From assembly GCF_010671605.1 (NCBI RefSeq), contig NZ_JAABOO010000003.1, positions 186,001-250,000 of the forward strand: DNA of 64,000 nt, given 5' to 3'. The position numbers and the translations under genes are program-made. The DNA comes from Leptobacterium flavescens. GTDB taxonomy: Bacteria; Bacteroidota; Bacteroidia; Flavobacteriales; Flavobacteriaceae. Every line of letters starts with the position of its first letter. Positions within the stretch are counted from its first letter, which is position 1. The notes beneath the pieces were generated by a model. That model worked only from the letters and a program-made list of their open reading frames with translations. It ran no database searches and was not told where the DNA came from. Shown here in pieces: positions 43,815-51,944 of the stretch.

Positions 43815-44686
43815 TAGAGTACGTTTAAGAGTTGTTCTTTTATTTTTTCCAGTTCATCTTTCATTTGCACCACTACTTGCTGCATAGGCGCGTAATTGGC
43901 TTTAGACCCCATGGTATTTATTTCTCTTCCCATTTCCTGGGAGATAAAACCTAGTTTTTTTCCATTGGATTCCTTAGAGCTCAGCGTGGTGATAAAATAT
44001 TCCAGGTGATTGGCCAGACGTACTTTTTCTTCGGTAATATCGAATTTTTCAAGGTAGTAGATCAGCTCCTGTTCAAAACGATTAGCATCGACATTTTCCT
44101 TGATCTCGGAAACTGCTTTTTCCAGGCGAACCCTTATCTGATCCATACGTTCCGGATCTATCTTTTTTACCTCTTCCAACAGAGCTGTGATATTGTTTAC
44201 CCTCAATGTAAAATCGCTTTCCAGTGCTTTTCCTTCAGACCCTCTGAACTTATTAATTTCCTCCAGGGCGTCTTTTACAGCTTCCTTGATGGCCTTGTAT
44301 TCTTTTTCGTCAATTTCATCCCGTTCCGTTTTCAGTGCATCCGGCATACGTACTGCCATCTTCAACAATTCGACATCCTGATCACTCCCGACACCCGGAA
44401 GGGATAATCCTTTTAATTGTTTGATGTATTCATTTACAACCCCTTCATTTACCCGGGTAGAAGTTTCTTCCCCGGTAATTTCAATGTACAGTCCAAAATC
44501 GATCTTACCTCTGACCAGCGATTTTGCTATCATGTTCCGAAGTTCCAGCTCCTTTTCCCTGTAAATTGAAGGGATACGGGCATTCAAGTCCAGGTTTTTA
44601 CTGTTGAGTGATTTTAACTCCACTGTTATTTTCTTGGTCGGAAGCTGAATAACATTTTTACCGAAACCGGTCATCGATTTTATCAT
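43814..44686 (-). CDS. yicC: YicC-family protein (putative endoribonuclease)
   Basis: 290 residues. The N-terminal MIKSMTGFGK and the C-terminal REINTMGSKANYAPMQQVVVQMKDELEKIKEQLLNV are the family's conserved ends. YicC members have been reported as RNases that influence small-RNA turnover. It is first in the operon with gmk and nadD, with a perfect TACCTTTG element 22 nt upstream. Confidence 0.93.
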   Translation of the reverse strand: MIKSMTGFGKNVIQLPTKKITVELKSLNSKNLDLNARIPSIYREKELELRNMIAKSLVRGKIDFGLYIEITGEETSTRVNEGVVNEYIKQLKGLSLPGVGSDQDVELLKMAVRMPDALKTERDEIDEKEYKAIKEAVKDALEEINKFRGSEGKALESDFTLRVNNITALLEEVKKIDPERMDQIRVRLEKAVSEIKENVDANRFEQELIYYLEKFDITEEKVRLANHLEYFITTLSSKESNGKKLGFISQEMGREINTMGSKANYAPMQQVVVQMKDELEKIKEQLLNVL

Positions 44687-44707
44687 AGGTACTAATTAAA
44701 AGTTGCA

Positions 44708-44715
44708 CAAAGGTA
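44708..44715 (-). promoter_or_regulatory. -7 element of the yicC-gmk-nadD operon
   Basis: TACCTTTG on the minus strand is an exact TAnnTTTG 22 nt before the yicC ATG. The expected -33 position is T-rich (TATTTT) but not a clear TTTG. Confidence 0.5.
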
Positions 44716-44804
44716 AACAAAACCAAAAGTATTGAAAATATGTAGCTGAGCCTAATTAAGAATCTATTCCTGATTGATAAGAGTCTGGAGATACCCCTCT
44801 TGTT

Positions 44805-44824
44805 TTCTCCCCTCCAGGGGAGAA
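44805..44824. repeat. Short perfect hairpin in repeat-rich gap
   Basis: TTCTCCCCT-cc-AGGGGAGAA. First of a series of palindromic modules filling the 574-nt gap between yicC and the DUF1080 gene. The gap holds no gene. Confidence 0.7.
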
Positions 44825-44828
44825 CAAA

Positions 44829-44863
44829 TCCTCCTGTCACCCTGAGCGCAGTCGAAGGGAGGA
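44829..44863. repeat. Intergenic repeat module C, copy 2
   Basis: The core CCTGAGCGCAGTCGAAGG (44841-44858) is identical to copy 1 at 32816-32833. The flanking arms TCCTCC and GGAGGA pair but differ from the arms of copy 1. Confidence 0.8.
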
Positions 44864-44894
44864 AGATTCCTGCTTTTAAGTGGGTGGGAGGTTT

Positions 44895-44922
44895 TTTACA
44901 CCCCTGAAGTCCCCTCAAGGGG
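44895..44922 (-). repeat. Intergenic repeat module D, copy 2
   Basis: Identical over 28 nt to 32896-32923 but on the opposite strand, so its orientation relative to module C is inverted compared with the first locus. Confidence 0.85.
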
Positions 44923-45027
44923 ACAATCTGTATAATGAGGAATCATTTAGCAATCGTCAATCCGAAATCGTAAATTATACTAACCCCTCTTTTTTCAAAA
45001 AAAGCTCCTGTTTAAAGATATTTATCT

Positions 45028-45060
45028 CCTCTCCCGCTGGGAGAGGATTAAGGTGAGGGC
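45028..45060 (-). repeat. Intergenic repeat module A, copy 2
   Basis: 31 of 33 bases match 9564-9596 on the opposite strand. The hairpin stem CCTCTCCC/GGGAGAGG is unchanged and only the loop differs. Confidence 0.8.
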
Positions 45061-45062
45061 TG

Positions 45063-45118
45063 CCCCTCATCCCAACCTGCCTTTTGGCAGGCCGACCTTC
45101 TCCCACGGGGAGAAGGGG
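45063..45118 (-). repeat. Intergenic repeat module B, copy 2
   Basis: Both hairpins of copy 1 (9632-9687) are retained. The second is now CGGCCTGCC-aaaa-GGCAGG, with several stem bases changed on both sides. Here B precedes A on the minus strand, whereas A precedes B at the first locus. Confidence 0.75.
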
Positions 45119-45260
45119 AATTATATGAAGATCTTTTTCTGTATTATTAAAAACTTTTTAAAACAACCACATAAATAAACAGATCCTTTTCAAAGACTAT
45201 TCTCACCTCTAGTCCTCAAAAAGGATCCTTCATCAGATCAACAATAACTGGTACGGGAAT

Positions 45261-46052
45261 TTACAGCTCTCGTACCCAGATGTTTCTGTAACTTACAGGA
45301 TTGCTGTGGTCCTGAAGCTTGATGATATCTTTTCCGTGTGCTGCGTTTTTGGGCCAGCCTATATATTCTGTTGTTCCCTGTATTTCTACATGATCCTGTA
45401 CAAGAACCCCGTTGTGAATAACCGTGAACGTTCCCGATCTTGTCTTATTTCCCTCCGCATCAAATTCCGGCTCATGAAAAATAATGTCATAGGTCTGCCA
45501 TTCGGTATTCGGTTTGGTGGCATTCACCAGGGGAATGTGCTGCTTGTAAACAGAGGTTGCCTGTCCGTTAGAATAGGTCCTGTTCTGATAGCTGTCCAGG
45601 ATCTGCACTTCATACCTGTTCTGAAAGAACACCCCACTGTTTCCGCGACCCTGTCCTTCACCTTCAATAACTGCCGGAGCTTTCCATTCGAGATGTAATT
45701 GTATGCTTCCGAATTTTGCTTTGGTCTGTATATCTCCCGTCCCTGGTTTAACGCTCATAGAGCCATCGTCGTTGATGATCCAGCCCGCTGCTTCTCCTGG
45801 GCTTTTACTGCTTTCCCAGGCATCGAGGCTGGTGCCGTCAAAAAGCACCACTGCGTCTGAGGGAACATTATTGGCATTAAAGGAAATTGGAGCAGGTTCC
45901 GGTTCCCATACTTCCGTCTCTTCAGGTTTGGTAGGTTCCTGTTTCTGCTCTTCCACCTTGGCGGTTTCTTCCTGTTTTTCTTCTTTGGTCTGTGTCTGGC
46001 CGCAGGCTGTAACCATGATGGCGGCTATGATAAGAATGCTAAGTTTTTTCAT
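45261..46052 (-). CDS. DUF1080 lipoprotein (3-keto-disaccharide hydrolase-like)
   Basis: 263 residues. The lipoprotein signal ends MVTAC with Cys17, followed by a Glu/Lys-rich tether of about 35 residues. The DUF1080 concanavalin-like domain contains AVVLFDGTSLDAWES, GSIQLHLEWKAP, GNSGVFFQNRYEVQILDSY and IKLQDHSNPVSYRNIWVREL. Characterised members cleave 3-keto-glycosides. It is the last gene of the minus-strand sugar operon and lies 10 nt after a TIM-barrel gene. Location is the periplasm or cell surface, so the keto-glycoside would be made outside the cytoplasm too. Confidence 0.88.
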   Translation of the reverse strand: MKKLSILIIAAIMVTACGQTQTKEEKQEETAKVEEQKQEPTKPEETEVWEPEPAPISFNANNVPSDAVVLFDGTSLDAWESSKSPGEAAGWIINDDGSMSVKPGTGDIQTKAKFGSIQLHLEWKAPAVIEGEGQGRGNSGVFFQNRYEVQILDSYQNRTYSNGQATSVYKQHIPLVNATKPNTEWQTYDIIFHEPEFDAEGNKTRSGTFTVIHNGVLVQDHVEIQGTTEYIGWPKNAAHGKDIIKLQDHSNPVSYRNIWVREL

Positions 46053-46062
46053 CGTTTTGTTT

Positions 46063-47121
46063 TTATTCGTTAAGGCCTAATATTTTTCTGAGTTGTTCTT
46101 TATCGATATCCCCTCCGGCAAAATCATCAAAAGCCTTCTGCGTGGCTTCTATGATATGGTTTTTAATAAAGGGTGCCCCTTCACGAGCTCCCTGCTCGGG
46201 GCTTTTTATACAACATTCCCATTCCATTACCGCCCATACATCGCATCCGTATTGGGTGAGCTTGGAAAAAATGGTCTTAAAGTCTATTTGCCCGTCTCCC
46301 GGAGAGCGATACCTTCCGGCACGGTCAATCCAATCGCCGTAACCCCCGAAAGCTCCTTTTTTTCCGGTAGGGTTGAATTCGGAATCTTTTACATGAAAAG
46401 CCTTGATGAATTCGTGATAGTGATCTATGTATTCAATATAATCCAGTTGCTGAAGCACAAAATGACTCGGGTCGTACAGGATATTCACCCTTTTGTGATT
46501 TCCCGTAGCTTCCAGGAAACGCTCGAAGGTAACTCCATCGTGAATGTCTTCTCCGGGATGTACTTCGTAGCAGACATCAACCCCGTTCTCTTCAAAAACA
46601 TCCAGGATAGGAAGCCATCGTTTGGCCAGTTCCTCAAAGCCCATTTCTACCAGCCCCGGCGGTCTTTGCGGCCAGGGATGAAATGTGTGCCATAAGAGAG
46701 CTCCCGAAAAGGTGGCGTGTACATTTAATCCCAGTCTTCTGCTGGCAACAGCAGCCTTCTTTACGGTCTCTACAGCCCATTCCGTACGGGCTTTCGGGTT
46801 GTTCTTAACGGCATCGGGTGCAAAGTTATCGAACATAAGATCATAGGCCGGATGTACGGCTACCAACTGCCCCTGAAGGTGGGTAGACAGCTCTGTGATC
46901 TCCAGTCCGTATGAGTTGATCTTTCCCTTGAGTTCATCGCAATACGTCTGACTTTCCGCAGCCTTGTCCAGGTCTATCAGAAAGTTTTCCCAGGTGGGGA
47001 TCTGTATTCCTTTATATCCTAAATCTGCAGCCCATTTGCACATCCCGTCCAGGGTATTGAAGGGAGCTTTGCTATCGACAAACTGTGCGAGAAAGACCGC
47101 AGGTCCTTTTATTGTTTTCAT
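46063..47121 (-). CDS. Xylose-isomerase-like TIM-barrel sugar isomerase/epimerase (cytoplasmic)
   Basis: 352 residues without a signal peptide. AP_endonuc_2/xylose-isomerase-like fold with metal-ligand segments CYEVHPGEDIHDG, NILYDPSHFVLQQLDY, FIKAFHVKDSEF and WAVMEWECC. Members isomerise or epimerise sugars and keto-sugars. It lies 9 nt from the Gfo/Idh gene upstream and 10 nt from DUF1080 downstream. A role in converting a 3-keto sugar or its breakdown product is inferred from this operon. Confidence 0.85.
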   Translation of the reverse strand: MKTIKGPAVFLAQFVDSKAPFNTLDGMCKWAADLGYKGIQIPTWENFLIDLDKAAESQTYCDELKGKINSYGLEITELSTHLQGQLVAVHPAYDLMFDNFAPDAVKNNPKARTEWAVETVKKAAVASRRLGLNVHATFSGALLWHTFHPWPQRPPGLVEMGFEELAKRWLPILDVFEENGVDVCYEVHPGEDIHDGVTFERFLEATGNHKRVNILYDPSHFVLQQLDYIEYIDHYHEFIKAFHVKDSEFNPTGKKGAFGGYGDWIDRAGRYRSPGDGQIDFKTIFSKLTQYGCDVWAVMEWECCIKSPEQGAREGAPFIKNHIIEATQKAFDDFAGGDIDKEQLRKILGLNE

Positions 47122-47130
47122 CCTACTATA

Positions 47131-48276
47131 TTAATTGATCTTGGTCCAGGCAGCGTTGTTCTTATCGCTTTCCACTGCCGCGTAAATAAATTTAACTCCT
47201 CTTACGCCATCGCTTACCGAAGGGTAATCGGGTCTTTCGATACTATCTCCGTTCATAACGGCCATCAGGTGAGTGGCAAAATTCCTGTATACCGTTGCAA
47301 AGGCTTCCAGGTATCCTTCGGGATGTCCTGAAGGGATACGGCTAGCAGAAGCCGCTTCATCATAAAGATCATTTCCTCCCGGGGTGAATACCTTCATTGG
47401 TTTGTCCAGCCATCGGGTAAAAAGTTTGTTGGGATCTTCCTGATGCCATTCCAGGCTTCCCTTTTCTCCGTAAACCCGTATTGCCAGGTTGTTTTCCTCT
47501 CCGGTTGCGATCTGTGAGAAAGACATGGTGCCTTTGGCCCCGTTCTCCAATCTTAGCAGAAGATTCCCGTCGTCGTCCAGGATCCTGCCTTCTCCGAACC
47601 TCCCGAGGTCGGCTGCCAGTTCTTCTATCTGCAAACCGGTAATAAACTCTACCAGGTTTTCGGCATGGGTTCCTATATCCCCCAGGGCACCTCCGATCCC
47701 GGAACGCTTGGGATCTACTCTCCATGAGGCCTGTTTCTGACCTGTCTTTTCGACCGCTGTGGCCATCCATCCCTGCAGGTATTGTACCTGCACTTTCCGG
47801 ATATCCCCGAGGTCGCCTTTGGCTACCATTGCCCGGGCCTGTTTAACCATAGGGTTTCCCGGATAATTATGAGTAAGCCCGAAAAGAAGGCCCGTTTGTT
47901 TTACCAGTGCTTCCAGCTCTACTGCTTCCTCAATAGTTAAGGTCATAGGTTTGTCACAAACCACAGGAAAACCGTTTTCCAGAGCCATTTTTGCAGGCGC
48001 AAAGTGCATGTGATTCGGAGTTACGATAGAAACAAAATCCATGCGTTCTCCCGGAGCCAATTCCTTTTCTGCGAGGATCATTTCCTCAAAGTTGGCATAG
48101 CATCTTTCTTCCGGCAGGAAAAGTGCTTTTCCTGACGCTTTTGATTTTTCAGCACTGCTGCTGAAAGCTCCGCATACCAGTTCTATCATCCCGTCTATAG
48201 CGGCCGCTTTTCTATGAACATCGCCGATGAAGGAACCTTGTCCTCCACCTATCATTCCCATTCTGAGTTTTCGCAT
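47131..48276 (-). CDS. Gfo/Idh/MocA oxidoreductase (cytoplasmic)
   Basis: 381 residues without a signal peptide. The N-terminal NAD(P)-binding motif is GMIGGGQGSFIGDVH, the conserved Lys is in VVCDKPMTLT, and GGALGDIGTHAENL carries the catalytic region. It probably oxidises or reduces a sugar at C3. Its start overlaps the MFS transporter stop by one base (TGATG), so imported sugar and this enzyme are co-produced. Confidence 0.9.
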   Translation of the reverse strand: MRKLRMGMIGGGQGSFIGDVHRKAAAIDGMIELVCGAFSSSAEKSKASGKALFLPEERCYANFEEMILAEKELAPGERMDFVSIVTPNHMHFAPAKMALENGFPVVCDKPMTLTIEEAVELEALVKQTGLLFGLTHNYPGNPMVKQARAMVAKGDLGDIRKVQVQYLQGWMATAVEKTGQKQASWRVDPKRSGIGGALGDIGTHAENLVEFITGLQIEELAADLGRFGEGRILDDDGNLLLRLENGAKGTMSFSQIATGEENNLAIRVYGEKGSLEWHQEDPNKLFTRWLDKPMKVFTPGGNDLYDEAASASRIPSGHPEGYLEAFATVYRNFATHLMAVMNGDSIERPDYPSVSDGVRGVKFIYAAVESDKNNAAWTKIN

Positions 48277-49505
48277 CAGTTATTGTATTCTATTTTTTCG
48301 TTTTTAAACAAGACTCCAAAAAGCAACATCACCGCAAAGGCAAAAGCTGCCGGGTAGATCCAGATGGTTTCCCATACATGGGTGTTATCGGGTCTTGCGA
48401 ATTCGTCTGTAATTTTTCCGGCTACCCAGAATCCTATCAGCATCCCGACACCGTAGGTGGCAAGGGTAATAAGGCCCTGAGCGGCACTTTTAAATTTTTC
48501 TCCTGCCTTGCTGTCCGTATAGATCTGCCCCGATACAAAAAAGAAATCATAACAGATCCCATGCAGAACGATCCCAAGGACCAGCATAAAGAAAAGAGAA
48601 TCTCCATTTCCGTAAGCAAATAGCACGTATCTGACTGCCCAGGCGATCATTCCCACCAAAATAGTTTTTTTGAAACCGTATTTTTTAAAGAAGAATGGCA
48701 ACAGCAACATAAAGAGCACCTCCGAGATCTGACCTGCGGATGCCCAGGCGGTTGAATTCTCCACTTTAGACTCGGTGAGGAAAGGACTCAGGTTCTGATA
48801 ATAGAACGCCAGAGGAATACATATGAGTACCGATGAAATAAAGAACACCAGGAAATTCCTGTCCTTAAGTAATTTCAAGGCGTCGAGCCCCAGAATGTCT
48901 GAAACCGTTACTTTTTCATCTTTGTTTACTTTAGGAGGGGTCTTGGGAAGACTGAAACTCAGAAGCCCGAGAATAGCAGAAGCTACTGCAGTCATCATAA
49001 AAGTATTTGCCAGCAGGCCATTCTCTATATTTTCGAGAGAATCCCATTTAAATGCAAAGCTTATTAACAGTCCGGCTACGATCCATCCTACAGTTCCCCA
49101 TACTCTTATAAACGGAAATTGTTTTGCCGGATCTTTCATCTGATTAAAGGAAACCGAATTAACCAGGGCCAGAGTTGGCATGTACAGGATCATATATCCC
49201 AGTACATATGGATAAAATACATTAAAATCTGTGGCATTTGACATCTGATACATCAAAAATGCGCCTACCAGATGGAGTATTCCCAGAATACGTTCGGCAT
49301 TAAAATAGCGATCGGCAATTAACCCAATAATGAACGGGGCGATAATTGCTCCCCAGGACTGCGTGGAAAAAGCTTGGGCTATTTCACCTCCACTGGCATT
49401 CAGGTTGTTTCCTAAAAAAGTTCCCAGGGTTACGAACCATCCTCCCCAGATAAAGAATTCCAGGAACATCATTAACGAGAGTTGAAACTGTATTTTTCTA
49501 TTCAT
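48276..49505 (-). CDS. MFS transporter, nucleoside:H+ symporter-like
   Basis: 409 residues with about 12 membrane helices. The N-terminal QLSLMMFLEFFIWGGWFVTLGTFL and the PFIIGLIADRYFNAERILG loop are typical of the NupG/XapB-like branch common in Bacteroidota sugar clusters. It lies within the operon, so the cargo is probably a sugar or keto-sugar rather than a nucleoside. It is translationally coupled to the cytoplasmic Gfo/Idh gene. Confidence 0.87.
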   Translation of the reverse strand: MNRKIQFQLSLMMFLEFFIWGGWFVTLGTFLGNNLNASGGEIAQAFSTQSWGAIIAPFIIGLIADRYFNAERILGILHLVGAFLMYQMSNATDFNVFYPYVLGYMILYMPTLALVNSVSFNQMKDPAKQFPFIRVWGTVGWIVAGLLISFAFKWDSLENIENGLLANTFMMTAVASAILGLLSFSLPKTPPKVNKDEKVTVSDILGLDALKLLKDRNFLVFFISSVLICIPLAFYYQNLSPFLTESKVENSTAWASAGQISEVLFMLLLPFFFKKYGFKKTILVGMIAWAVRYVLFAYGNGDSLFFMLVLGIVLHGICYDFFFVSGQIYTDSKAGEKFKSAAQGLITLATYGVGMLIGFWVAGKITDEFARPDNTHVWETIWIYPAAFAFAVMLLFGVLFKNEKIEYNN

Positions 49506-49517
49506 CTGTTTGATTAT

Positions 49518-50519
49518 TTAGCTTAGTTTTTTGGCTGCTGAAATTAAAAGATCCCTTGTGGCAATTATTCCTTCTTCCTCACTTAGCCTGCTTCCTTCGT
49601 ATTCCACTCCGATAAATCCTTTATAACCGGCATCCTTTACAATTTGAAGCATTTTCTGGTAATCTATAGTAGTTTCATTTCCGTTCGCATCAAAATCATA
49701 GGACTTTGCACTTACTGCCTTGGCGTACGGCATAAGTTCTTCAACTCCCTTGTATTTATCGTACTCTTCCACACAGGAAGCTTCCCAGCGGGCGCCACCT
49801 TCTCTTTTAAGGCAGAAATTCCCGAAATCCGGAAGGGTACCACAATTATCCATATTAACCATTTTCATCACCTCGGTAAGTAATTGTCCGTGAGACGACA
49901 GGTATCCGTGGTTTTCAACCAGGACATTGATATTGCTTTTGGCAGCATAGGCCGATATCTTACTCAGGGAATCTGCAGAGACTTCTTTCCAGATCTCCGG
50001 ATCGGTCTCCCCGAAAAGATTCACTCGGATAGAATGACATCCGAGTCCGCTGGCTGCATCTACCCATCTTTTGTGGTTTTCAACTGCCTGACTTCGGTCG
50101 GCTTCACTCTTAACGGAAAAATCGCCTTCCCCATCAATCATGATAAGCAGGTTCTGTATCCCTGCATCGCTACTTCTCATATTGAGTTCCTTGATCAGCG
50201 TATCCATCGGCATCATTAAAGTGCGGTTGTTCTCATCGCCGGTGTTGTATAATTGGCTTACAAACTCGATACCTTCAAATCCGAGTGCTTTTGCCTTGGC
50301 AGCAAAGTCCATCGGGTTTAAGGAATTATCGAAAATAGCTTTGTGTAATGACCATTGTGCCAGGGAAAGTTTAAAAAACGGAGCAGCCTCCTGCAATGCG
50401 TTTTCTTCCGATAGCTGTTCTTCTTTTTTATCTTTAGATCTTGCACAGGCTGCAAGTCCCAGTACCGATAGCGCCAGTCCGAATTGCGCGCTGTTCTTAA
50501 CAAAATCTCTTCTTTGCAT
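49518..50519 (-). CDS. Exported TIM-barrel isomerase/epimerase (Tat lipoprotein)
   Basis: 333 residues. The N-terminus MQRRDFVKNSAQFGLALSVLG carries a twin-arginine motif (RRDFVK), then LAAC suggests lipidation. The xylose-isomerase-like domain has FKLSLAQWSLHKAIF at the start, NVLVENHGYLSSHG, NCGTLPDFGNFCL and KGFIGVEYEGSRLSEEEGI. It sits between the Tat-exported Gfo/Idh gene and the transporter, as an extracytoplasmic counterpart to the cytoplasmic isomerase at 46063. The substrate is inferred to be an oxidised sugar. Confidence 0.85.
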   Translation of the reverse strand: MQRRDFVKNSAQFGLALSVLGLAACARSKDKKEEQLSEENALQEAAPFFKLSLAQWSLHKAIFDNSLNPMDFAAKAKALGFEGIEFVSQLYNTGDENNRTLMMPMDTLIKELNMRSSDAGIQNLLIMIDGEGDFSVKSEADRSQAVENHKRWVDAASGLGCHSIRVNLFGETDPEIWKEVSADSLSKISAYAAKSNINVLVENHGYLSSHGQLLTEVMKMVNMDNCGTLPDFGNFCLKREGGARWEASCVEEYDKYKGVEELMPYAKAVSAKSYDFDANGNETTIDYQKMLQIVKDAGYKGFIGVEYEGSRLSEEEGIIATRDLLISAAKKLS

Positions 50520-50548
50520 GATGGTGTGTTTTGGTTGTGTTGAGTATA

Positions 50549-51928
50549 TTAAATTTCGTATTCAGATGCCCTGATCCTGATGCGTTTTCCACCATTATTT
50601 ATGGCATCGTGGATCTTATAGATGCAAACCTCACTCTTATAAGATTCCACCGCGTCATAGTTGAGGGTTTCATTTCCTCTTACGGTCTCTATAAAGTTCT
50701 TCAGGTGAGCGGTATGGGCGGGCAGGTTATATACCACATCCATATCCTTGATCTGATCTATTTTATAACTGATCTGTGGTGCGGTTTCCTTGATCCCGGA
50801 ATCCCCCACTTCTTTTGCTTTATACTTTGCCAGGCCGGCTTCATTTTCAATATATCCCTTGTCTATATATTTCTGCCATTTACTGGCTTCTACTGCCGAT
50901 TCCCTGTATATCTTATTGTCTTTGCCTTCAGAAATTATAAAAGCTCCCTGATCGCCAATAAAACGTTCATAGACTCCTATGGCGCGTGAATTGGAGATAT
51001 TCTCATAGATCCCTATGGCCGGTCCGGAAGGAGTGTCATATTCCAGGATGGTAGCCATGGTATCGGCCTGCTCATAACCAAAATAAGAATTGTTTCCGGT
51101 AGCATATACCGTTTTCGGATATGCATTGAAGAACCAGTTAAAGATATCTATCTGATGGGACCCCAGATCGGAAACTACTCCGCCTCCCAGTTTTTTGTAA
51201 TTCCTCCAGTTGTATACCTGGTCAATAGATTCAAAGCCGTATTTCCTTAATTTATTAAGGTCGATATTGTCCTTTTTATTGGGCATTTGAGTCCATATTT
51301 TGGAGCGGTTCCATTGGCCCGTAGCATGGGTGAGGCGCCCGAACATCTTTTCTTTCTGGATGAGGTTCTTATAGGTAAACCTGTACCTGTCGTTGCTGCG
51401 CCTCTGTCTTCCTATCTGAAGGTATTTCCCGGTTTTTTTCATGGTTTCTGCCATTTTTCGGGCATCCTTCAATCTGTTGGACATGGCTTTTTCACAATAC
51501 ACGTGCAAACCTGCATTAAGGGCATCGATAGCATGTGGTGCATGCCAGAAATCCGGAGTTGCCAGTACCACGGCATCCAGTTTTTCCTTCTCCAGCATTT
51601 CGTAAAAGTCCTCATAGGCATTTACCGTTTTTCCGTGTTGTTCTTTAAAGCGGCGTTTAGCGTTTTCGCGCCTGCTTTCAATAACATCGCATACGGCTAC
51701 CAGGTTGCAACCCTCTATTTTAGGGATATTGCTGAAGATGATCCCGCTTCCGCGGCCCCCACATCCCACGACGGCTACATTTACCTGGTCAAAAACCGAA
51801 AAAGTACTTGCCCTTATTCCGAAAGGTCGTGCCAGAATGATCCCGGTTCCGAAAACGGACGTCTTTTTAATAAAATCCCTCCTGCTTTCTTTGGATGTTT
51901 TCTTTTCGGATGGTGTTTGATTTGACAT
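50549..51928 (-). CDS. Exported Gfo/Idh/MocA oxidoreductase (Tat signal)
   Basis: 459 residues. The Tat signal is SRRDFIKKTSVFGTGIILA. The mature enzyme has the nucleotide-binding VAVVGCGGRGSGI, the conserved Lys in VYCEKAMSNRL and GGGVVSDLGSHQIDIFNWF near the active site. Tat export implies it folds with tightly bound NAD(P) in the cytoplasm and works in the periplasm, as nucleotide-bound Gfo/Idh members do. It lies between the ApbE-like and the exported isomerase genes. A likely role is sugar redox chemistry at C3 together with the GMC enzyme. Confidence 0.88.
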   Translation of the reverse strand: MSNQTPSEKKTSKESRRDFIKKTSVFGTGIILARPFGIRASTFSVFDQVNVAVVGCGGRGSGIIFSNIPKIEGCNLVAVCDVIESRRENAKRRFKEQHGKTVNAYEDFYEMLEKEKLDAVVLATPDFWHAPHAIDALNAGLHVYCEKAMSNRLKDARKMAETMKKTGKYLQIGRQRRSNDRYRFTYKNLIQKEKMFGRLTHATGQWNRSKIWTQMPNKKDNIDLNKLRKYGFESIDQVYNWRNYKKLGGGVVSDLGSHQIDIFNWFFNAYPKTVYATGNNSYFGYEQADTMATILEYDTPSGPAIGIYENISNSRAIGVYERFIGDQGAFIISEGKDNKIYRESAVEASKWQKYIDKGYIENEAGLAKYKAKEVGDSGIKETAPQISYKIDQIKDMDVVYNLPAHTAHLKNFIETVRGNETLNYDAVESYKSEVCIYKIHDAINNGGKRIRIRASEYEI

Positions 51929-51944
51929 GCTTCGTTCTTTTATA

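Noticed and set aside
48276-49505. Nucleoside transport as the true role of the MFS gene
   Set aside because: The family resemblance is to nucleoside symporters, but the operon contains only sugar-redox genes and no nucleoside enzymes.
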